From Sandaracinaceae bacterium (GTDB lineage: Bacteria; Myxococcota_A; Polyangia; Polyangiales; Houyiibacteriaceae): DNA of 64,000 nt. Made by a program: the position numbers and the translations under genes. The notes under the pieces are model-generated. The model was not told where the DNA came from. It saw only the letters and a program-made list of their open reading frames with translations, and searched no databases. Of the stretch, positions 15,777 through 24,963 are shown piece after piece (position 1 is the first letter of the stretch; every line of letters begins with the position of its first letter). The stretch lies in the NCBI GenBank assembly GCA_020633075.1, contig JACKEI010000001.1:1612001-1676000 (forward strand), written 5' to 3'.

Positions 15777-18590
15777 ATGTCGCTCGTCGTCACGGGGCTC
15801 CCGCGCGCGCCCAAGGTACTCTCTCGTGTGTTGACCGCGTCCCTGCTCGCGGTCGGTGTGTCGGTCGCTCTCGGAGTGTCTGCGCTGGGCAGCGCCCAGC
15901 CCCCGGACCCGGACACCGCAGACCTGGCGCGGCGGATCGAGGCGCTACGGCGCTCCGGCACGCATCTCCCCGAGGGCACGCTGCTCAGCCTGGAGTACAC
16001 CGTGGAGACCGCCGACGCGATTCGGCGGAACCACTCGGACGCTGCCCGCGCCTGGCGCCGCCGCGCCGCACGCTACCTGGACCGGGCGGAGGCGGGCCAC
16101 GACCCGTTCCAAGAGGAAGCCGGGAAGCTGACGGCCCGAGGCTACCGCTCGCCCATCAGCCAGAGCACGCAGAGCTACTCGGTCTACCTGCCGCCCGGCT
16201 ACGACCCGAACCGGCAGTACCCACTCTACATCGCGCTGCACGGAGGCTCCTCCAACGGGAACCTCTTCCTGGGCGTGGTCATGGGCCAGAATCTGGACTG
16301 GGAGACCTACGACCAGCACCTCTACGACGAGTTCACCGCGCGCTGGACGCCAGACTGGATCGTCGTCGCGCCGACTGGGTTTGGTCAGGTGATGTGGCGC
16401 TACATGGGCGAGCAAGACGTGCTGGACGTGCTGGACGACGTGCAGCGCCACTACCCGGTAGACCCCAACCGCATCGTGCTGGCCGGGCTGTCGAACGGCG
16501 GCGTGGGCGCCTACGCCATCGGCACGCGGCACTCCTGGCGCTTCTCGCACGTGCAAGCCATGGCCGGAGCGCCCAGCTGGCTACAGTACCTCGGCCGCAC
16601 CAGCTCCACCGACCGCCGCGTCGTGACCCCCTGGTCGGGCCTGCACCTGGCCGAGAACACCGCCAACACGCGCTTCTTCTACTACCACGGCCGCACCGAC
16701 GGGGGCCCCATGCGGCCCGAGTTCGTGAACGCGTTCAGCCAGACCATGCGGGAGCTGGGCGTGCCCAACAACGAGACGTGGTTCAACGCCGGCCACGACA
16801 TCCTCAACCTGACCCTCCGACATGGACGGGTGTTCGCGCAGCTCGTCGCGCCGCGTGACCCACGCCCGAGCGAGGTGCGCTTGGTCAGCGGCGACTACCG
16901 CGCGTCGCGCCAGCACTGGATCGAGGTCACCCGCTTCACGCATTTCGGCACACTGGGCAAGGCCCGCGGCCGCGTCCACGAGCGGGCCGCCACGCTCACC
17001 ACGGAGAACCTGGACGCCATCCGCCTGCACGTGAGCGACATGCCCTTCACGGGCGCGCCGGGGGACGAGGTGACGCTCACGGTGGACACGCACGAGGTCT
17101 ATCGCGGCCCGCGTGAGGCGCTGGGCACGCACCTGCAGCTGGCCCGCGTGGACGGGCAGTGGCGCACCGGCCTGCTGCCCCACACCCCGGGCGCGCTCGA
17201 GAAACGCCCGGGCCTGAGCGGGCCCATCGGGGACGCCTATTTCGGGCGGATCGTTCACGTGTACGGGACGCAGCGAGAGGGCAGCACCGCCGACCTGCGG
17301 GCCGCAGCCGAGCGCGGGGCGCGGGGCTTCCTGCTGTGGGGCTGGGACATCCGCCAAGAAGTGATTCCGGACACGGACGCTGGCGAGGCCCGCTACCGCG
17401 ACGCGACCCTGATGCTCTACGGCGCGCCCGGAGACAACGCCGTGCTGGACCGCCTCGCGAGCCGCCTGCCCATCCAGGTGGAGGCGCAGGCCGTGGTGGT
17501 CGGGGCACAGCGCTACAGCGGCAACGACGTGGGCGTGCGCTACATCTATCCGAACCCCGAGAACCCAGCGCGCTACGTGATCGTGTCGACAGGCGTGAAC
17601 GCCGCGATCATCCGGGCGGCGTCCAACCTGCCCGAGTGGCTGCCCGACTGGTTCGTGTACAACACGGCGACGGTGCGCAACACGCAGCCTCGTGTGCCAG
17701 GCCGGCGGAACCCGGAGGTCGCGTCTGGTTTCTTCGACGACCACTGGCAGCTCCCGGGCGCGACCACCGCAGCTGCCACGGCGACTGCACCGGCACCGTC
17801 GCCCAGCGCGCGGCGCAGCGGTGAAGGTGGTGGTGACGACGACGCCTCTGCCCCTATCGTCTCCACGCTACCCATCCCGCGCGCGCCCGCCGTCCCCGGC
17901 CCTCCCGAGCGCTTCCTGGCGCCCGAGTCCGACCCCGCCGGGCCCGCCGCACGCGCCATGTGGGCCCGTATCCCCGAGTTCTACAACTTCCGTGCGCACA
18001 TCCCGGGAGCCGAGTGGCGCGTCAGCGAGTCACAGCGCTTCTCGGTGCGGCCGGAGGCGGAGTGTCTCGCGGACCTCGCATCCAAGGGCGTCGTCGCGCG
18101 TCGTCGTCCCGACCTCGTGACCCCCGTGCCCTCCCCGGTCGAGCTGCTCGGTCCGGTGGACGGCGTCTGGTTCCTGAGCTCGCACATCGAGCGCCCCATC
18201 GTCATTGCCTGCGAGCTGGCGGCACGACTGCCCGCGCTGGCGGCAATCCTCAAGCGGCACGGGGTGGAGGGCGTGGAGCTGATCAGCGACTACCGCGAGG
18301 AGCCCTTCACCAGCTTTCACACCATGGGCATGGCGCTCGACATCGGGCGGCTCTACCGCGGGCGCGGCTTCATGTCCGTGCAGGCCCACTACGAGGCCAC
18401 CCCCAACCAGCGCACCTGCTCCGGTCCGCAGCCGAGCGGAGCGTCGGCCCGTGTGCTGCGGCGCATCGCGTGCGACGTGTACCGCAGCGGTCAGTTCCAC
18501 TCGATGCTGACGCCCAACTACAACGAGGGGCACCGCGACCACTTCCACATCGACATCCGCCCGGACGACCCGCGCGCGTTTCTGCGCTGA
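15777..18590 (+). CDS. Secreted alpha/beta-hydrolase fused to extensin-like zinc domain
   Basis: A 937-residue exported protein with a signal peptide of about residues 1-40 (GSAQ). The first half is an LpqC/PHB-depolymerase-like esterase: oxyanion region ALHGGSSNGN, and nucleophile S239 in GLSNGG. The catalytic His is possibly in FNAGHDI. An Ala/Pro/Ser linker follows near residue 680. The C-terminal 230 residues form an extensin-like (M15-related) domain with H848 and D855 in FHTMGMALDIG, and HRDHFHIDI near 919-926. The two halves would act on an ester and on a peptide bond of a cell-wall polymer; this pairing is inferred. It stands alone, divergent from fumC. Confidence 0.85.
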   Translation: MSLVVTGLPRAPKVLSRVLTASLLAVGVSVALGVSALGSAQPPDPDTADLARRIEALRRSGTHLPEGTLLSLEYTVETADAIRRNHSDAARAWRRRAARYLDRAEAGHDPFQEEAGKLTARGYRSPISQSTQSYSVYLPPGYDPNRQYPLYIALHGGSSNGNLFLGVVMGQNLDWETYDQHLYDEFTARWTPDWIVVAPTGFGQVMWRYMGEQDVLDVLDDVQRHYPVDPNRIVLAGLSNGGVGAYAIGTRHSWRFSHVQAMAGAPSWLQYLGRTSSTDRRVVTPWSGLHLAENTANTRFFYYHGRTDGGPMRPEFVNAFSQTMRELGVPNNETWFNAGHDILNLTLRHGRVFAQLVAPRDPRPSEVRLVSGDYRASRQHWIEVTRFTHFGTLGKARGRVHERAATLTTENLDAIRLHVSDMPFTGAPGDEVTLTVDTHEVYRGPREALGTHLQLARVDGQWRTGLLPHTPGALEKRPGLSGPIGDAYFGRIVHVYGTQREGSTADLRAAAERGARGFLLWGWDIRQEVIPDTDAGEARYRDATLMLYGAPGDNAVLDRLASRLPIQVEAQAVVVGAQRYSGNDVGVRYIYPNPENPARYVIVSTGVNAAIIRAASNLPEWLPDWFVYNTATVRNTQPRVPGRRNPEVASGFFDDHWQLPGATTAAATATAPAPSPSARRSGEGGGDDDASAPIVSTLPIPRAPAVPGPPERFLAPESDPAGPAARAMWARIPEFYNFRAHIPGAEWRVSESQRFSVRPEAECLADLASKGVVARRRPDLVTPVPSPVELLGPVDGVWFLSSHIERPIVIACELAARLPALAAILKRHGVEGVELISDYREEPFTSFHTMGMALDIGRLYRGRGFMSVQAHYEATPNQRTCSGPQPSGASARVLRRIACDVYRSGQFHSMLTPNYNEGHRDHFHIDIRPDDPRAFLR

Positions 18591-18623
18591 GGCCGCCCGG
18601 GGCACCGCGAGCGCCGAACGTGC

Positions 18624-20138
18624 TCAGGGCACGAGGGCGGTCGGGACGAAGAACACCCCTGCGAGATCCTCACTCACCGAGATGGGGTCGTTCGAGTTGT
18701 CGCGGGACTCCACGCGCCACTGGTAGTACATGCCCGGGTCGAGCGGACCACCGTACTCCACGCTCGGGTTGCCGCTGCCCGAGAAGCCCGGGACCGTCGT
18801 CTGCCAGACCTCTGTCCCGAACGCGTCGTAGACCTGCACAGCGTAGGACTGCTCCCCCGAGTCGTCGTCCCACTCGAGCATGAGCGTCGCATCCGCCGCG
18901 ACCTCCGTCGGCCCGGCGGCGCCTGGGCTGAAGATCTCGAGCGCCCCCGTGACCTTGAAGCTGCTGCTGACGGTGATGTTCACCCCGGCGACATCCACGA
19001 ACACGATCTGGGTCCCCGAGATCCCTGGGTCCGGATCGCGCACCAGCAGGTCGTTCTCGAAGGCCGCGAGCACGGCGTAGCGACCCGCGGGCACGCCGCT
19101 GATGCTGTAGGCGCCGCTCACGTTGGGGGCGGTGCCGGGCTGGGGGGCACGCAATCCGGGGCCGACTTCCCCGCGCACGAACGTGTCCGTAATCTGCTGG
19201 AAGGTCGACGCCGGGATGAGCACGACGCTCGTCGCGCTCTGCCCGTTGCCGTTCACGATCTGAAGCTGTCCGGAGACGGTCGCGAGCGCGTCCTGGTTGG
19301 CGGCGAGGTCCACCCCCATGAGCGACGTGTCCGCAACCGTGATCTCGACGCTCGAGAGGGACGACCCCGCGCGATAGCCTCGTACGGTGTAGTCCCCCGC
19401 CGGCACGCCGTAGATCACGTACCCGCCATCGGCGTCGGCGTAGCCAAAGGGGCACGGGGCCAGCGCGCACTCGGCCACCACCAGCGTCCCGGCCGGAGTG
19501 GCTCCGCCCACGTTGCCCGCGACGCTCGGGCGCCCCCGCTCGGCCTCAGGCACCCCGATCAGCACGACGTCGGTGCTGGCGTTGTCGGTCACGTAGCCCA
19601 CGTCGTCGACGGCGACGCCGAGCGTGGCATCGATGGGCAACGCGGGGCGAAAGCCGCTGGGGAACGGTAGGTAGTCCTCGGCAGCGACGCGCAGCGTGAA
19701 GGTCCCGGCGACCGGCGCGCCCATGGCGTCACGCACGACGGGCACCGCGAGGCGGTAGTTTCCTGCGGCGTCGGTGACCGCGACGCGGGTGACCACCGAG
19801 CCCGCGTTGTCCGCGGCCAGCACGCGTGCCCCGGCAACAGCGCCGCCATCCTCCGCGTTGGTGACGGTACCGTCGACGAACACCGGGACGAAGCAGGCGT
19901 GCTCTCCGGTCGTGAGCGGGTCACACACCGCGCCATCACCGCATGCATCCGCAACCGACGGGTCGCACACGTCGGTGCACACCGCGTCACCCCCGTCGAG
20001 GGCGAGACACACAGACCCGTCGTCGCACGCCGGGTCGCTCAGGTCACAGGCGCGGTGCGACTCGCCACCCTTGCAACCGGGCGAGAAGAGGAGCGAGGCG
20101 AGTAGTGTGGCGAGCGCGGCAAAACGTGGAGCAGTCAT
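18624..20138 (-). CDS. Lipoprotein with carboxypeptidase-regulatory-like repeats
   Basis: A 504-residue protein from ATG 20138 with a lipobox (FSPGC near residue 22). A Cys-rich stretch follows (about 30-85), then several CarboxypepD_reg/Ig-like beta domains, recognised by GNYRLAVP, GGYVIYGVPAGDYTV and GAYSISGVPAGRYAV. The C-terminal part has a fibronectin-like YYQWRVESRD. Likely a surface or periplasmic structural or binding protein; no enzyme motif is seen. An upstream start at 20159 is possible. Confidence 0.75.
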   Translation of the reverse strand: MTAPRFAALATLLASLLFSPGCKGGESHRACDLSDPACDDGSVCLALDGGDAVCTDVCDPSVADACGDGAVCDPLTTGEHACFVPVFVDGTVTNAEDGGAVAGARVLAADNAGSVVTRVAVTDAAGNYRLAVPVVRDAMGAPVAGTFTLRVAAEDYLPFPSGFRPALPIDATLGVAVDDVGYVTDNASTDVVLIGVPEAERGRPSVAGNVGGATPAGTLVVAECALAPCPFGYADADGGYVIYGVPAGDYTVRGYRAGSSLSSVEITVADTSLMGVDLAANQDALATVSGQLQIVNGNGQSATSVVLIPASTFQQITDTFVRGEVGPGLRAPQPGTAPNVSGAYSISGVPAGRYAVLAAFENDLLVRDPDPGISGTQIVFVDVAGVNITVSSSFKVTGALEIFSPGAAGPTEVAADATLMLEWDDDSGEQSYAVQVYDAFGTEVWQTTVPGFSGSGNPSVEYGGPLDPGMYYQWRVESRDNSNDPISVSEDLAGVFFVPTALVP

Positions 20139-20213
20139 GCCTGGTATACCGGCCGACACGGCCCATGGATACGCTCACACTGTACGGGAGGTCACGCGGG
20201 GTCCGCGACAGCC

Positions 20214-20762
20214 CTAGCCCCAAGAGCGAGCTGCGGTGGGCGCGGGTCGTATATGCCCGAGTAGAACCGCGTGCAGCGCGCGCGCCGTGCCTTCGCTGGG
20301 GGCAGCACCACCCACGCTCACCAACGCAAACCGGTCGACCACCGAGAGGCCTGCGGATTTCGCAATGACGTGGGACGGGAAGAGCGCCAGGGTGCGAAGC
20401 TCCCGCAACAGGAAGGCCAAGAACCCCGCCCGGTCCGGAGCCCGGACGTCCAGCTGCAGCGCTCCTTCGGTGGCGCGTTCGAGCTCGAAGCGGTCCAGCC
20501 AGTGGTGCCCAACCGACGCGGCGCGGTCCTCCGCCTGTCGCAGCAGGTGCGCAAGGTCGAGCGACGGCCTCCCGCGCACGCTGAGGTCCACGTCCCACAC
20601 CCCGTCCCGGTGCACGGCGACGAGCTCCGCGATGTCTTCTCCGAGCGCGGCCAGCCCCCCTGCGAGGCGCTCCGTCCAGAGCAGCGGCAGCTCGGCTACG
20701 AAGCGATACCGCGTTCGGCCGGGTTCATGGGCCACGTCTACCGGGAACTCGATGGGCGACAT
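20214..20762 (-). CDS. Hypothetical protein with ACT-like C-terminal region
   Basis: A 182-residue soluble protein. Residues about 100-150 (RAPDRAGFLAFLLRELRTLA, then VVDRFALVS) resemble ACT domains, where an APDRPGLL-type start leads into a helix and a VDxF strand, as at the C-terminus of the uridylyltransferase GlnD. Such domains usually bind amino acids or glutamine. The N-terminal half is unrecognised. It is isolated between a lipoprotein and an L,D-transpeptidase, so the role is not clear from context. Confidence 0.55.
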   Translation of the reverse strand: MSPIEFPVDVAHEPGRTRYRFVAELPLLWTERLAGGLAALGEDIAELVAVHRDGVWDVDLSVRGRPSLDLAHLLRQAEDRAASVGHHWLDRFELERATEGALQLDVRAPDRAGFLAFLLRELRTLALFPSHVIAKSAGLSVVDRFALVSVGGAAPSEGTARALHAVLLGHIRPAPTAARSWG

Positions 20763-20835
20763 TGCGGCGACCCTAGCAAACCCAGGTTTCCGTTCTGTAA
20801 ATCCGACCGAACGCGCGACGTGCGGCGCAAGAATG

Positions 20836-22623
20836 TCACTCGGTGATGTAGACGTGGGTTCCCGGAGAGCGCCGGGTGGCGAACGCTCCGTGCCACGACT
20901 CGGGCAGCGTGGGAGTGCTCCAGCGGAACACCCAGCGCGCGTCAGTGGGCGAGAGGTTCACGCAGCCGTGGCTACGTACGCGCCCGAAGTTCGAGTGCCA
21001 GAAGGCGCCGTGCAGCGCGTAGTTGCCCTCGAAGTACATGGTCCAGGGCACGTCTTCGATGCTGTAGGCAGAGTCCGCGCTCGCCAGGTTGTCCATCGTC
21101 GTGGAGACGTGCTTCGACTGGATTCGGAAGAGCCCCCGCGGGGTCTCGAAGCCGGGGGCGCCCGTGGACGCGATCGTCGCGAAGACCGGGACGTCGCCTT
21201 CATAGGCCACGAGGGTCTGCTCGCTGAGGTCCACGTGGATCCAACGCCCATCTGCGGGCACCCCCTCGGGACGCGCGCGCAGCTCCGCGTTCCGCAGCGA
21301 GCTCGTGCGAAACATGGACCCGTCGTGACCGACGGCGTACTCGTTGCGACGCCACCGCGTGCGCTCCTTGACGGCGATGGGCGTGCCGATCTCTGCCACG
21401 CCCCGATCCAAGAGCGACCCATCCGAGGCGCGTCGCAGCAGGCGGCGCGTCCCGTGGCGATAGACGAACGCGATCGGCAGCGACCAGCGCCCGCCGACGA
21501 CCACGCCGCGCACGGAGGTCGGCTCGCTCTGGCGCATCTGTGACGCGCGCACGTAGGCTCCGCGCACCGTGCGGTACCAGGTTCGCCCGTCGACCCGCTC
21601 CTCGCTGTCGAGGCTCACGTAGAAGCCGCGCTGCATGCGCATGCGCACGAAGTCGGGCAGCTCCGGAGGGGTCTCCTCCAGCTGGACGTCGCCCTCGTCT
21701 TCGGCGTTGGCGATCTGACCCGGGGGCGGAGGTGCCTCGACGGCGTGCTCCCCGCCCGCTTCGTCGGGCGCGGCTTCCGTGCCTTCGGACGCAGCGTCGT
21801 CTTCCACCGCCTCGGCGCGGGGCGGCGTGCTCACCGTCTGCGCAGCCCGGGCTGCGCTGCGCTCTCGTGCGGTGGTCTCGCGCCGCCGCAGCGCGCTCAG
21901 CACCTCACGGACCGAGGCCTCCCGCGCCGCGTCGGGCATGCCCCAGTACTGCGGGACGTCATCCTCCGCAGCGAAGGCATAGAGGTAGGGCAGCGCGTCT
22001 TCCAGAGCCGGCTCACGCGGCACCGGAGAAAACGACTGGGGCCCTCGCCCGATGGCGTACCCCTCGCCCCGACACACGAAGCCGCTTCCGGGGACCCGAT
22101 ACCAGCCGCCCGCACAACCGCGCGTGGCTTGCTGCTCGGACGCGCGAAAGCGCGAGCCGCGTCGCATGTAGCCGACCACGGCAGACGAGGTGGAGGCCTG
22201 CGCGTAGACGCGCGCCAGGAAGTGCGTCGTGATTCCTTCGAGGGGATACGCCCGCTCGAACGCACGCGCCTCCGCGACGCGACGCTCCTCCTCCGCCGCT
22301 TGCGCGGCGACGCGCGCCTGCTCGGCGGCCTCTGCGGCGGCCCGCGCAGCGTCACGCTCCGCCACGGCGGACTCGGCGCGGGCGGCCGCCGTGCGCGCCC
22401 GCTCGGCGACCGAGGCAGCCTGGCGCCGCTCCTCTTCCGCCGCCGCCGCGTGCCTCTGCGCAGCGAGCAAGTCTGGGTCGCGAGTCTCGAGGCCTTCTTC
22501 CGTCTCGATCGCCGCGTGGGCGTCGCCCGAGCACCCGGACAACGTGACTGGCGGGGTAAGCGAGGCCATCACGGCCAGCGCGGCCGCGTGGAGGGGCCTC
22601 GGGGACCAGGCAATCCAACGCAT
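20836..22623 (-). CDS. L,D-transpeptidase (YkuD) lipoprotein with coiled coil and SH3-like segment
   Basis: A 595-residue protein from ATG 22623. The lipobox is TLSGC near residue 33. An Ala/Glu/Arg coiled coil spans about residues 45-125. An SH3-like segment follows (ARVYAQASTSSAVVGYMRRG), then an acidic Pro-rich linker near 280-330, and the YkuD domain over about the last 150 residues. Catalytic motif: SHGCVNL with C554, preceded by NYALHGAFWHS. Such enzymes make 3-3 cross-links in peptidoglycan or attach lipoproteins to it. The coiled coil could span the periplasm; that is inference. Confidence 0.9.
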   Translation of the reverse strand: MRWIAWSPRPLHAAALAVMASLTPPVTLSGCSGDAHAAIETEEGLETRDPDLLAAQRHAAAAEEERRQAASVAERARTAAARAESAVAERDAARAAAEAAEQARVAAQAAEEERRVAEARAFERAYPLEGITTHFLARVYAQASTSSAVVGYMRRGSRFRASEQQATRGCAGGWYRVPGSGFVCRGEGYAIGRGPQSFSPVPREPALEDALPYLYAFAAEDDVPQYWGMPDAAREASVREVLSALRRRETTARERSAARAAQTVSTPPRAEAVEDDAASEGTEAAPDEAGGEHAVEAPPPPGQIANAEDEGDVQLEETPPELPDFVRMRMQRGFYVSLDSEERVDGRTWYRTVRGAYVRASQMRQSEPTSVRGVVVGGRWSLPIAFVYRHGTRRLLRRASDGSLLDRGVAEIGTPIAVKERTRWRRNEYAVGHDGSMFRTSSLRNAELRARPEGVPADGRWIHVDLSEQTLVAYEGDVPVFATIASTGAPGFETPRGLFRIQSKHVSTTMDNLASADSAYSIEDVPWTMYFEGNYALHGAFWHSNFGRVRSHGCVNLSPTDARWVFRWSTPTLPESWHGAFATRRSPGTHVYITE

Positions 22624-22721
22624 ACCGCCCCGTCGCACATCGACCCGACGCTTGTCCAAGAAATGGCCCACACGCGCCGCCGGCCCCACGACTTGACGTC
22701 TGGTCGGGGCCTCCCACACTC

Positions 22722-24935
22722 GTGCCCATGCATCCCGCCCGGCCGTCCCTGCCCGCGCGCCGCTGCCCTGCGTGTGGGGCGACGGTCGATCCCTTGCGCG
22801 CAGGGGCCATGGTGATTTTGGAGGACGGCCCTCGCTACCTCTGTGGGGAACCGTGTCAGGCCCGCTTTCGCGGGGGCGACCGCCGCCACGATCGCTTCAG
22901 CGCTCCGGCCCCCACGGTCCGAAGCCTCTCCGAGCGGGTGCGCGACGCCACCTTGGCACAGGTGCCGGCGGCGCGAAGCGGGCGCTACGCGAGAAAGCGA
23001 GGGGCCCGCCCCAGCCTCTATGCGGCTGGCGAAGGGGTCAACCCCGCGCAGGGCCTTGGTCTGGCCGCCGTCGGCCTGCTCACGTCGCTAGGCGCCTCGT
23101 TCGCGTTCCTGGCCGTGCTCTCCACCTTGGCGACGCTCGGTGCCGCTGGCATCGCGCTGCGGGACAGCCTCCCGTCCCGCCGCGACGTGGGGACCCTCGG
23201 CTGGGCCCTGGGTCCCACGGGCGCAGCGCTCGCTGCCCTAGCGGGGCTCGCCGCCCAGTTCGTGGACACGGCCAGCGCTTGGCCGCTCGCCGGCGCTGCC
23301 GTCGCCGCCGGGGCGATGGTGGTCCGGGCGTGGCTGGATGACAGCGCCCGCGCCCCCTTGGCCGAGTCCCTGGCGCGGCTGCGAGCGGCGCTCCCCACCA
23401 CCGCGCGCGTCCCTCTGAGCAGCGAGCCCTCGCTCGACATGCGCTTCCGACAGGTACACATCTCGGAGGTCCACGCCGGAGATCGCGTCTTGGCGGTTGA
23501 CGGTGAGGTGGTGCCCGTCGACGGCGTCGTCGAGGCCGGCACCGCCAGCGTGTTGCTGCACCCGGGCGCGACTGCCGCCGTGGAACGCGGTCCGGGCGAG
23601 GCCGTGCTGGCCGGCGCGCGGGTGACTCGGGGCGCCGTGCGCCTGCTGGCGACACGCGTGGGAGACGACCGCGGCCTCGTCCGCGCGGCGAGCTACGGCG
23701 CCGACACGGGGGCCGGCTCGAGCCGCATCGCCCGCCTGGCGGCCCAGTTCATCCGCTGGGGCGGGCTCGCCACCGTTGGTGCAGCCGTCGCAGGCTTGGC
23801 TCTCTCGCAGGGCGACAGCATCCCCGCGCATCTCGCCGCGGCCGCCGCCGTGCTGCTCGCGGTGCCCCTCCTGTCCGTGCGCCGTAGCAGCGACTCGCCC
23901 CTCGTGGCGGCAGGACTCGCTGGCGCGCCGCGTGGCATCGTGTTTCTGAACGGGCGCGCAGTCGAAGACGCCGGCAACATCGCAGTCGCCGCCTTCATGA
24001 CGCGCGGCACCGTCACCACCGGTCACCCCGAGGTGCTCGAGGTGCATGCCATCGGCGATGCCGACCTGGAGGAGCTCCTGTCCCTCGCGATGGCGGCGCA
24101 GCTCGTCGCGCAAGGTCACCCTGTCGCGCTGGCCCTACAGCGCTACGGGGCGAGCAAGGGCATCGCCGTGGGCAACGTGCGGCGCGCGACCCTGCACGCG
24201 GGGCGGGGCGTGAGCGCCCTCGCCCCCGGCAGCAAGGCGTTGGTCATCGGGACACGGCAGCTGTTGCTGGACGAGGGCGTCAGCGTGGCCGTCGCGGACT
24301 CCATCGCGGGTCGCGCGGAGGAGCGCGGGCACACGGCGGTGTTCGTCGCGCTCGACGGCCGCGTGCGGTTGGTCATCACGCTGCAAGACCCGGTGCGTAT
24401 CGGCGCACGCGCGGCCGCGCAGCGCGTCTTCGACCTGCCGGCGGAGGTGGTCCTCATGAGCGGCGACCACCGCACGACCGTGGAGGCCCTCGGCCTGCAG
24501 ATGGACGTCGCCCACATCAAGGCCGAGCTGCTGCCGGAAGAGCGCGCCGCGGAGGTCCGTCGGCTCGGGGAGAGCGCCGGACACGTGGCCGTAGTCGGTC
24601 GCGTTCAGGACGTGGAGGCTCTCGGCGCCGCGGACGTGCCCGTGGTGCTGGGCGCCGCGGGTGGCATCGAGGGCGACGCCGCGGTCGCCCTCGCCAACGA
24701 GGACATCCGGGACGCGGCGGCCGCGCTCTTCATCGCCCGCGCGGCACGCACGGAGACCCTGCGCTGCTTCATCGCCAGCGTCGTCGTGGGCGCCGTGGTC
24801 GGCTGCGGCGCCATGTTGGGCGTGGTCCCGCCCGTGGCCGCTGCGCTGCTAGCGCTCTCGGTGGACGCTTTCGCCCTGCCGAGTGGCGTGCGTCTGCTAC
24901 GACGCGTCGACTTGCGAGTGCCTGCGCGCGCCTGA
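22722..24935 (+). CDS. P1B-type ATPase homologue lacking catalytic motifs (pseudoenzyme)
   Basis: A 737-residue protein. The N-terminus has a YHS/TRASH-like four-cysteine motif (C15, C18, C41, C45). Hydrophobic pairs near 110-145 and 160-200 precede an actuator-like domain (GDRVLAVDGEVVPVDGVVEAG). The N-domain HP dipeptide typical of heavy-metal pumps is kept (GHPVALAL, 465-472), as are SGD (580-582) and KAELLPEE. However the phosphorylation motif DKTGT is FMTRGTV (425-431), so the Asp is lost. TGE is replaced by PGA, the membrane CPC by VPLLSV, and GDGxND by GRVQD. It cannot be a normal pump; a metal-sensing or scaffold role is a guess. Start is GTG 22722 or ATG 22728. No frameshift, so this is not a decayed pseudogene. 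Confidence 0.8.
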   Translation: MPMHPARPSLPARRCPACGATVDPLRAGAMVILEDGPRYLCGEPCQARFRGGDRRHDRFSAPAPTVRSLSERVRDATLAQVPAARSGRYARKRGARPSLYAAGEGVNPAQGLGLAAVGLLTSLGASFAFLAVLSTLATLGAAGIALRDSLPSRRDVGTLGWALGPTGAALAALAGLAAQFVDTASAWPLAGAAVAAGAMVVRAWLDDSARAPLAESLARLRAALPTTARVPLSSEPSLDMRFRQVHISEVHAGDRVLAVDGEVVPVDGVVEAGTASVLLHPGATAAVERGPGEAVLAGARVTRGAVRLLATRVGDDRGLVRAASYGADTGAGSSRIARLAAQFIRWGGLATVGAAVAGLALSQGDSIPAHLAAAAAVLLAVPLLSVRRSSDSPLVAAGLAGAPRGIVFLNGRAVEDAGNIAVAAFMTRGTVTTGHPEVLEVHAIGDADLEELLSLAMAAQLVAQGHPVALALQRYGASKGIAVGNVRRATLHAGRGVSALAPGSKALVIGTRQLLLDEGVSVAVADSIAGRAEERGHTAVFVALDGRVRLVITLQDPVRIGARAAAQRVFDLPAEVVLMSGDHRTTVEALGLQMDVAHIKAELLPEERAAEVRRLGESAGHVAVVGRVQDVEALGAADVPVVLGAAGGIEGDAAVALANEDIRDAAAALFIARAARTETLRCFIASVVVGAVVGCGAMLGVVPPVAAALLALSVDAFALPSGVRLLRRVDLRVPARA

Positions 24936-24963
24936 GCGGTGCCGGCCACTGTTGGAGAGCATC

